Source of the DNA: Streptomyces spiralis
GTDB lineage: Bacteria; Actinomycetota; Actinomycetes; Streptomycetales; Streptomycetaceae
NCBI RefSeq assembly: GCF_014654675.1
Contig: NZ_BNBC01000008.1
Coordinates: 62,001 to 126,000, forward strand
DNA length: 64,000 nucleotides
Direction: 5' to 3'
The stretch's first letter is position 1. The number at the start of each line of letters is the position of its first letter. This document shows positions 58,780 to 64,000 of the stretch, piece by piece. The notes below the pieces were generated by a model. The model worked only from the letters and a program-made list of their open reading frames with translations. It searched no databases and was not told where the DNA came from. The position numbers and the translations under genes were made by a program.

Positions 58780-58917
58780 GTCAACTCCTTCGCTGGAGGA
58801 CGTCGCCGAGCAGGGCGGTTGCGGTCGGCCCACACGCAACCCGTGCCGGTGCTGCTCGCACGGCCTCCTCGGTGGGGACAAGGTCGAGCCGAGGGGCACC
58901 CGAGGGCTGGATTCGTT

Positions 58918-58927
58918 GGTCTAGACC
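58918..58927. promoter_or_regulatory. DasR-responsive element (dre)
   Basis: GGTCTAGACC, perfect 10-bp palindrome in TTGGTCTAGACCTT context, matching the DasR consensus TGGTCTAGACCA. It overlaps the -10 of the LPMO promoter, the position expected for repression by DasR and release by glucosamine-6-phosphate-type signals. Confidence 0.85.
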
Positions 58928-58952
58928 TTATCCGCTACTGGCATCCCGTCAA
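58925..58952 (-). promoter_or_regulatory. Sigma70-type promoter of the LPMO gene
   Basis: Minus strand TTGACG (58952-58947), 16-bp spacer, TAAGGT (58930-58925), overlapping the dre. From 58,953 to 59,151 I see no gene or clear terminator. Confidence 0.6.
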
Positions 58953-59151
58953 GAGGGTGGGACGGCCGCTGTCGACGCGAACCCGGCCGGACGGCCCGGT
59001 CTCCAGGCATGGCGAAGTCGGCGATCCCGCACGGCAGTTGAGTCCGCCGGGCGCGAAGAGCGCCTGGTGAGAGGGGCGGGTCGCGGGAGGTCGCGGACGT
59101 GGGCGTGCCCCGACCTCGGCGGTCCGGGTCGAGGCGTCGCCGCTATCCGTT

Positions 59152-59508
59152 CTACGGGCAGCCCGGGTCGTCCGGCAGGTGGTGCTTGGCCCAGTCGCCC
59201 AGTTCCCTCAGGGCGGGCTCCAGGGCGGCTCCCGCCCCGGTCAGCCGGTAGGAGACCCGCAGCGGCGGTCCCTCGTCGACCTCGCGCAGCACCAGTCCCG
59301 CGGCGCCGAGTTCGGCGAGCCGGTCGGAGAGCATGCGCTCACTGATGCCGGGGATGGCCCGGCGCAGGTCGGTGAAGTAGGCGGACTGCGCCTGCAGCAC
59401 CGACAGGATCGGGCCGTTCCAGCGCTTTCCGAGCAGTTGGAAGACGCGCGTGATGCCGTCGTCCACGCGTTTGCACGCCGCCAGGTCATGGGTCTGCTCC
59501 GCCGCCAT
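59152..59508 (-). CDS. HxlR-family (winged-helix) transcriptional regulator
   Basis: 118 aa. HxlR fold: CKRVDDGITRVFQLLGKRWNGPILSVLQAQSAYFTDLRRAIPGISERMLSDRLAELGAAGLVLREV. C12 in LAACKRV is at the position of the redox cysteine of quinone- and thiol-sensing HxlR proteins. Divergent from the azoreductase gene (118 bp gap), so it likely represses it in a redox- or quinone-dependent way. ATG at 59508 (59514 also possible). Confidence 0.92.
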   Translation of the reverse strand: MAAEQTHDLAACKRVDDGITRVFQLLGKRWNGPILSVLQAQSAYFTDLRRAIPGISERMLSDRLAELGAAGLVLREVDEGPPLRVSYRLTGAGAALEPALRELGDWAKHHLPDDPGCP

Positions 59509-59626
59509 GCGCACATGGTACTACCCGGCTGTAGGGGGGTGAAAAAAAGTAAGTCCCTGTGCTAGAAATAGCGATGTACGAATCCTTAGCCCGTCGCCTG
59601 CGGGCTCGTTCTGTCTGGAGACAGCC

Positions 59627-60277
59627 ATGGCCACCCTCCTCCACATCGACTCCTCCCTCTTCCCCGGTGAGGCGTCCTCCTCCCGCGCCGTGACGGACGC
59701 CTTTCGCCGGACGTGGCAGGAGCAGCACCCCGGCGGTGCGGTGATCTACCGGGACCTGGCGGTGGACCCCGTTCCGCACATCACCGCCGACGCCCACACC
59801 GCCGGCTTCGCCGATCCGGCCTCGCACACGCCGGGGCAGGCCGCGGCCTTCGCCGAGCGTGTGCGGCTGATAGAGGAACTGGAGCAGGCGGACGCGGTGC
59901 TCATCGGGGCGCCGATGTACAACTACACGATCCCCTCGACCCTCAAGGCGTGGCTGGACAACGTGATTCTGTTCGGCCGCACCGCGGGCGAGACCCCCTC
60001 CGCCAAGGGCACCCCGGTCACCGTCGTGGCCAGCCGCGGCGGCTCCTACGCCCCGGGCACCCCGCGCGAGTCGTACGAGTACGTCCAGAACTATCTGACG
60101 GCCGTCCTCGCCGACGCCCTCGCGCTCGATGTCGACTTCATCGTCCCGGAGCTGACCATGGCCCCGCAGAACCCGGCGATGTCGGAGCTGGTGCCGCTCT
60201 TCGAGGCCTCTCGCGAGCGTGCCCTCCAGGACGCGGCGACCAAGGCGAAGGCCCTCGCCGAGCGCCTCGCCGCGTAG
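59627..60277 (+). CDS. azoR: FMN-dependent NADH:quinone oxidoreductase / azoreductase
   Basis: 216 aa flavodoxin-like fold. LLHIDSSLFPGEASSSRAVTDAF and IGAPMYNYTIPSTLKAWLDNVILFGRT (FMN and dimer contacts) with VASRGGSYAPGTPRESYEYVQNYL match AzoR. Reduces quinones and azo dyes with NADH, often as protection from quinones. Start ATG with GGAGACAGCC. Regulated, most likely, by the divergent HxlR protein. A hairpin terminator follows. Confidence 0.9.
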   Translation: MATLLHIDSSLFPGEASSSRAVTDAFRRTWQEQHPGGAVIYRDLAVDPVPHITADAHTAGFADPASHTPGQAAAFAERVRLIEELEQADAVLIGAPMYNYTIPSTLKAWLDNVILFGRTAGETPSAKGTPVTVVASRGGSYAPGTPRESYEYVQNYLTAVLADALALDVDFIVPELTMAPQNPAMSELVPLFEASRERALQDAATKAKALAERLAA

Positions 60278-60304
60278 GCGGCGACCGGCCGCGGCATGCG
60301 GCGT

Positions 60305-60340
60305 ACGGCCACGGTGCGTCCCTGCGTGCACCGTGGCCGT
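60305..60340 (+). terminator. Hairpin terminator after azoR
   Basis: Perfect 13-bp stem (60305-60317 with 60328-60340), 10-nt loop, 28 bp past the azoR stop. Confidence 0.75.
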
Positions 60341-60535
60341 TCGGCTGCCATCCACCACCCACCGTCCGCCGCGTCGTCGACGACGCCGTGCCCCGTCCTC
60401 CTGTCCCGCCGGGGGACACCACTGTGACGTGAGTCATACCCTGCGAATGGCCGGAGCTTGTCGATCCGGGCCGGCCCCGTTCGTCCAGGGATGAAGGCCG
60501 GCGAAGGGCGCCGGCACGAAAGAAAGGGGCACGTG

Positions 60536-60901
60536 ATGCGTTACCTGTGTCTGCTGACCAAGGGCGCGGACGCGGTGGTGCCGGAGCCCGGCACGCCGGA
60601 GTTCACGGCGACGCTGGACGCGTTCGAGACCGCGAACCGGGCCATGGCCGATGCCGGGGTGCTGATCGAGCTCGGCCGGCTCCAGTCCGAGTCGTCGGCG
60701 ACCACGGTCCGGGCATCGGGCGAGGAGACCGTCCTGACGGACGGGCCGTTCGCGGAGCTCAAGGAGGAGGTCTGCGGTTTCTACCTGCTCGAGTGCGCGG
60801 ATCTGGACGAGGCGCTGCGGTGGGCGGCGACCATTCCGCTGGTCCGCGCCGGTGGAGCGGTGGAGGTGCGTCCGCTGATGGCGCAGGCCGGGCCGCGATG
60901 A
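60536..60901 (+). CDS. YCII-related DGPF-motif protein
   Basis: 121 aa ferredoxin-like YCII fold. MRYLCLLTKG and the signature TDGPFAELKEEVCGFYLLEC place it in the DGPF group found next to ECF42 sigma factors. The reaction is unknown; DGPF proteins are targets of the linked sigma factor. 7 bp before the sigma factor gene, so the two are cotranscribed. ATG at 60536 (GTG at 60533 also possible) with AAAGGGG upstream. Confidence 0.9.
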   Translation: MRYLCLLTKGADAVVPEPGTPEFTATLDAFETANRAMADAGVLIELGRLQSESSATTVRASGEETVLTDGPFAELKEEVCGFYLLECADLDEALRWAATIPLVRAGGAVEVRPLMAQAGPR

Positions 60902-60908
60902 CACCGCG

Positions 60909-62129
60909 ATGACGAGCGAACTCGAGCTCGTCTTCCGGCGGGAGTGGGGGCGCGCCGTCGCCGTGGTCACCCGTGTCACCGGGGACCTCGGTGCGGCGGA
61001 GGACGCCGTGCAGGAGGCGTTCACCGAGGCGCTGGAGCGCTGGTCGGCGGGGCCGCCGCCCGACGAGCCCCGGGCCTGGCTGATCACCGTGGCCAGGAAC
61101 CGCGCACTCGACCAGCTGCGCCGGGAGGCCCGGCGCAACGAGAAGGAGGGCGAGGCCGTGCGGCTGCTCGGCGAGTCCGGACCTCCGCAGCCGACCGGCA
61201 TGGTCGCCGACGACCGGCTCCGTCTCGTCTTCACCTGCTGCCACCCCGCACTGGAGCCCGGGGTGCGCATCGCGTTGACGCTGCGCACCCTGTGCGGGCT
61301 GACCACCGCCGAGATCGCCGCCATGTTCCTGGTGAGCGAGCCGGCCATGGCCCAGCGGCTGGTGCGGGCCAAACGCAAGATCCGTGACGCCGCGATCCCG
61401 TACCGGGTGCCCGAGGACCACGAACTGCCCGACCGGATGCCCGCGGTGCTGCGCGTGGTCTACCTCGTGTTCACCGAGGGGCACCGGGCCGGGGTCGGCG
61501 AACGCGTCGTCCGCGACGAACTGTGCGACGAGGCGATCCGGCTCGCCCGGCTGCTGACCCGACTGAGCCCCGACGACCCGGAGGCGCTGGGCCTGCTCGC
61601 GCTGCTCCTGCTCACCGACGCGCGCCGCGCGGCCAGGACCACCGCGGACGGTCGCGTCGTGCCGCTGGCGGAGCAGGACCGCGCGCTGTGGGACAGGCAG
61701 CGGACCGACGAAGGCGTCCGCGTGCTGGGCGCGGCGGTGGCGCGGCGGCGGCCGGGCCCGTACCAGTTGCAGGCCGCCATCGCCGCCTGCCACACGACGG
61801 CCCCGACCGCGGCGGACACCGACTGGACCCGGATCGCGGAGCTGTACGAGACACTCGCCCAGCACGATCCGTCCCCCGTGATCCACGCCAACCGCGCGGT
61901 CGCCGTGGCCAAGAGCCAGGGACCCGCCGCCGGACTCGCCGTGCTCGACCGGCTGACCGCCGACCGGCGCGTCCGCGGATGGCACCTGCTGCACGCCGCC
62001 CGGGCCGACCTGCTGCGTCGCCTCGGCCGCCGTGACGAGGCCGCCGACGCCTACCGAACGGCCCTCGCCCTCGACCCGCCACCCGCCGAGCGAGAGTTCC
62101 TGACGGCACGGCTCGACGAACTGGCGTGA
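60909..62129 (+). CDS. ECF42-type RNA polymerase sigma factor
   Basis: 406 aa, about twice the usual ECF length. Sigma2 (ELVFRREWGRAVAVVTRVTGDLGAAEDAVQEAFTEALERW) and sigma4 (LRLVFTCCHPALEPGVRIALTLRTLCGLTTAEIAAMFLVSEPAMAQRLVRAKRKIR) are followed by a ~220-residue TPR-like C-terminal region (LYETLAQHDPSPVIHANRAVAVAKSQGPAAGLAVLDRL). The extension and the DGPF gene beside it are diagnostic of ECF42. No anti-sigma factor gene is present; the extension is thought to act in regulation. ATG preceded by ACACCGCG, without a clear RBS, so coupling to the DGPF gene is likely. Confidence 0.93.
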   Translation: MTSELELVFRREWGRAVAVVTRVTGDLGAAEDAVQEAFTEALERWSAGPPPDEPRAWLITVARNRALDQLRREARRNEKEGEAVRLLGESGPPQPTGMVADDRLRLVFTCCHPALEPGVRIALTLRTLCGLTTAEIAAMFLVSEPAMAQRLVRAKRKIRDAAIPYRVPEDHELPDRMPAVLRVVYLVFTEGHRAGVGERVVRDELCDEAIRLARLLTRLSPDDPEALGLLALLLLTDARRAARTTADGRVVPLAEQDRALWDRQRTDEGVRVLGAAVARRRPGPYQLQAAIAACHTTAPTAADTDWTRIAELYETLAQHDPSPVIHANRAVAVAKSQGPAAGLAVLDRLTADRRVRGWHLLHAARADLLRRLGRRDEAADAYRTALALDPPPAEREFLTARLDELA

Positions 62130-62210
62130 GTCCTTCGCAGGTCCTCGCGGGCTCCGGGGTGGGGAATCTTACATAGGCGCTGACCTGGCGATGTCGTATT
62201 CTCCGGACAT

Positions 62211-62222
62211 CGGACATGTCCG
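62211..62222. promoter_or_regulatory. 12-bp perfect palindrome CGGACATGTCCG
   Basis: Located 65 bp before the Cys-rich gene, in a short AT-richer patch after the ECF42 gene. A GGACAT half-site repeats just upstream (62204-62209). Likely an operator; binding protein unknown. Confidence 0.4.
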
Positions 62223-62286
62223 CTTATCGAGCACGACGGCCCAGTCTTCGGACGGGTCCGGCCACGGGCCACGGAAGGTGGAACCA

Positions 62287-62721
62287 ATGAGCATGGATGC
62301 CGTATACGTCCGCGGTGTCACGGGAATCCAACTGCACCACGTCACGGACCTTCAGGACGCGGGTCGCTTCCTGAGCAATGCGGCGATGGCCATGCGGGCC
62401 GCCTTCGTGCGGACGGGCGACGAGCGGTACTCCGCCCTGCGCGCTCAGATGATCGAGCTGCTCTCCCAGGCGCGCGGCCTCGAGAACGAGGCGCGGACGA
62501 ACCTGCAGGAACTGCACTCCTCCGACCCCGAGCGCTTCGTGCGCAGCCGCGAGGGCGAGGAACCGTGGCCCGACGAGATCCAGGCGGGCTTCGTTCCCCG
62601 GCACACCTGCCGGGACACCTGCCTCTACCACGACCACGAGGTGCTGGACGCCATCACGCAGTGCATCTGCGGCCGGCCGCCGTGCCGGGCGTGCGCCATC
62701 GCCGGGGAACCCGCGGCCTAG
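62287..62721 (+). CDS. Hypothetical Cys-rich protein
   Basis: 144 aa. An N-terminal helical region (LHHVTDLQDAGRFLSNAAMAMRAAFVRTGDERYSALRAQMIELLSQARGLENEARTNLQELHSS) is followed by a Cys/His-rich C-terminus (HTCRDTCLYHDHE...QCICGRPPCRACA) with six cysteines and three histidines that could hold one or two zinc ions. I do not recognise the family. RBS GGAAGGTGGAACC. Palindrome upstream suggests its own regulation. Confidence 0.72.
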   Translation: MSMDAVYVRGVTGIQLHHVTDLQDAGRFLSNAAMAMRAAFVRTGDERYSALRAQMIELLSQARGLENEARTNLQELHSSDPERFVRSREGEEPWPDEIQAGFVPRHTCRDTCLYHDHEVLDAITQCICGRPPCRACAIAGEPAA

Positions 62722-62890
62722 AGGGGGCGGTGAGGCCGCCGGAGCACCGAAGGCGCAGGTGACGGCCGCGGGAGAACAGGTCCTCACCCGGTGTCCGTGG
62801 GGCTCGGGTTGCGGAAGTCTCTGTTGAGGCGTTCCGTCGAAGTAGGGGAGTTCTCGGTGCCCGAGCGCGTCGGGGGACCGGAGGTGGCTG

Positions 62891-63172
62891 ATGGCGGTGT
62901 ACGAATACTCCTGCGCCTGTTGCGGCCGGTTCGAGGAACGGCTGGCCATGGGAAGCGCCCCCGGCACACGCGACTGTCCGACCTGCGGCGGCGACGCCAA
63001 GCGCGTCTACTCGCCGCCCGGCCTGGCCTTCACGCCGGCCTCCGTCGTCGCGTCGCGTGAGCGGGAGGAGCGGAGCCGCGAGGCGCCGGAGGTGGTCGTC
63101 CGCGGTGGGGCGCCGGCACCACGCGCGTCGCAGCCCCCTCATCCCGCCCTCGCACACCTGCCGCGGCCCTGA
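62891..63172 (+). CDS. FmdB-type zinc-ribbon protein
   Basis: 93 aa. Starts MAVYEYSCACCGRFEERLAMG and has CPTCGG, giving the two CxxC knuckles of FmdB (CxxC-x17-19-CxxC). FmdB proteins accompany formamidase or amidase genes and may regulate them. Its downstream neighbour is an AmiS-type channel, which supports the assignment. The C-terminal ~45 residues are charged and Pro-rich. ATG preceded by GGAGGTGGCTG. Confidence 0.87.
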   Translation: MAVYEYSCACCGRFEERLAMGSAPGTRDCPTCGGDAKRVYSPPGLAFTPASVVASREREERSREAPEVVVRGGAPAPRASQPPHPALAHLPRP

Positions 63173-63236
63173 GTCGCCCCGAACGCCGCGGGATCGGCCC
63201 GGCACACATCACACCCGCTAGGAGGTGTGCGTCAGC

Positions 63237-63878
63237 ATGGGCAACGTCGGACTGCTGTATGTGGGTTCCGTCCTCTATCTGAACGGGTTGATCCTCCTCG
63301 GCAAGGTCGACGCGAAGTCCGGGGGAGTGTTCAACCTCTTCGTCGGTGTCTTACAAGTGGTCACTCCGACGTATCTGGTCATGACCGCTCAGGGCGACAC
63401 CCGTCAGATCCTGACGGCCTCGGGCCTCTACCTGTTCGGATTCACCTACCTGTACGTGGGGATCGGCCTGCTCGCCGGGCTCGACACCAACGGCGTCGGC
63501 TACTTCTCCCTCTTCGTCGCCATCGCCGCGCTCGGCTACTCCTTCGCGAACTTCCATCTCGTCCGGGACCCTTCCTTCGGCGTCATCTGGCTCTACTGGG
63601 CCTTCCTCTGGTTCCTGTTCTTCCTGCTGCTCGGGCTCAAACGGGAGGCCCTGACCGCGTACACGGGATGGGTGACCACCATCGAGGGCTGGGTCACCGG
63701 CGCCATCCCGGGGTTCCTGCTGCTGGCCGGTTACTGGAAGCACACCACCGAGATCGCCATCGCGCTGGGGGTCTTCGCCGTGCTCGTCTTCGGGGGACTG
63801 TGGCCGCTCACCGGCCGGCGCGGCCCCGCGAGCCGGCCTCCGGACGCCGAGAACACCGCAGACGCGTACGGCGGCTGA
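63237..63878 (+). CDS. amiS: AmiS/UreI family amide/urea channel
   Basis: 213 aa with six membrane segments (VGLLYVGSVLYLNGLILLG, VFNLFVGVLQVVTPTYLVMTA, SGLYLFGFTYLYVGIGLLAG, YFSLFVAIAALGYSFANFHL, VIWLYWAFLWFLFFLLLG, and a C-terminal ALGVFAVLVFGGLWPL). Family motifs: LYVGSVLYLNGLILLGK and WLYWAFLWFLFF. Conducts short-chain amides or urea. ATG at 63237 has AGGAGG 11 nt upstream; a GTG at 63225 is too close to the RBS. Together with fmdB and the next gene it forms a formamide/acetamide use unit. Confidence 0.9.
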   Translation: MGNVGLLYVGSVLYLNGLILLGKVDAKSGGVFNLFVGVLQVVTPTYLVMTAQGDTRQILTASGLYLFGFTYLYVGIGLLAGLDTNGVGYFSLFVAIAALGYSFANFHLVRDPSFGVIWLYWAFLWFLFFLLLGLKREALTAYTGWVTTIEGWVTGAIPGFLLLAGYWKHTTEIAIALGVFAVLVFGGLWPLTGRRGPASRPPDAENTADAYGG

Positions 63879-63933
63879 ACGCGGCCGAGGCCGTGTCACT
63901 GCCGCATGTCCGAGTCACTGCCGCCATGTCCGA

Positions 63934-63979
63934 CAGCCGAGCCGCGGGCCGTCAGCACAGCCGAGCCGCGAGCCGTCAC
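63934..63979. repeat. Two-copy 22-bp direct repeat between amiS and the next gene
   Basis: CAGCCGAGCCGCG(G/A)GCCGTCA(G/C) occurs twice with 24-bp periodicity in the leader of the gene starting at 63994; two mismatches. Significance unknown. Confidence 0.6.
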
Positions 63980-63993
63980 GAAAGGTAGCTGTC

Positions 63994-64000
63994 ATGCCAG
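63994..64000 (+). CDS. Start of the next gene, probably a formamidase/acetamidase (truncated by window)
   Basis: ATG-CCA-G, with AAAGG 8 nt upstream, at the very end of the window. Only two codons are visible. Formamidase (FmdA) proteins often begin MPE, and the FmdB-AmiS context makes this the likely product, but the sequence itself cannot show it. Confidence 0.35.

Noticed and set aside
1..64000. CRISPR array, tRNA, rRNA, IS element or prophage
   Set aside because: Looked for short regularly spaced repeats, tRNA cloverleaf ends, transposase motifs and phage structural genes; none seen.

Overview
The window is chromosomal DNA of very high G+C content with dense genes, GTG starts, many Tat and Sec exported enzymes and regulators typical of actinomycetes (a SARP-type regulator, an ECF42-type sigma factor, a DasR-type site, a HelR gene with its rifamycin-associated palindrome). 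It almost certainly comes from a Streptomyces or a close relative. It looks like a chromosomal region rich in accessory and saprophytic functions. I found no IS element, phage, CRISPR array, rRNA or tRNA.

Layout. 1-4,950: a truncated LysR regulator divergent from an NADP-dependent oxidoreductase; helR (RNA polymerase-protecting motor ATPase) behind a 35-bp perfect palindrome that contains a rifamycin-associated element; a YihY/BrkB membrane protein. 5,050-19,560: a minus-strand locus of five exported glycoside hydrolases (GH59, a GH63/trehalase-like enzyme, GH78, GH106, GH127/GH146), suited to rhamnose-, arabinose- and galactose-containing plant polysaccharides. A hairpin and sequence dyads suggest two transcription units. 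19,700-24,850: DinB-like protein, exported CBM32-GH64 beta-1,3-glucanase behind a CebR-like operator, TetR/epimerase divergent pair, GNAT, YrdB-like membrane protein.

24,850-29,300: an alpha/beta-hydrolase-fold gene whose catalytic serine position is asparagine, preceded by a short leader ORF and two mutually exclusive RNA stems (a candidate attenuator and the most interesting signal here). Then come a STAS protein, a zinc-ribbon protein and a PAS-GAF-PP2C-HATPase phosphatase. 29,350-33,150: a three-subunit molybdenum hydroxylase of the PaoABC type. 33,200-39,900: a sugar ABC importer (ATPase, permease, lipoprotein) followed by an exported DUF2961/GH172 enzyme, with a clear promoter and two operator-like dyads.

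39,900-51,600: Stealth sugar-phosphate transferase, an unusual isoprenyl-diphosphate-synthase-like protein, TetR/SDR pair, Tat lipoprotein of the dimethylformamidase-beta-like family, VOC protein, small exported protein, mycothiol-dependent maleylpyruvate isomerase-like protein, NTF2-like protein, and a SARP regulator fused to ABATE-CGNR. 51,800-60,300: exported PHP (CehA-like) phosphoesterase, an orphan ParA with a small partner, an exported phytase-type esterase-like protein, an exported CYTH-like protein, a PAS-domain remnant, a chitin-type LPMO under a DasR site, HxlR/azoreductase. 60,500-64,000: DGPF protein plus ECF42 sigma factor, a Cys-rich protein, then FmdB-AmiS and the first codons of the next gene (probably formamidase).

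Taken together the window is mainly about extracellular polysaccharide use (plant cell wall, beta-1,3-glucan, chitin, furanosides), each unit with its own local operator, interspersed with antibiotic and stress response genes. Product names rest on recognised motifs and family resemblance; no database search was run.
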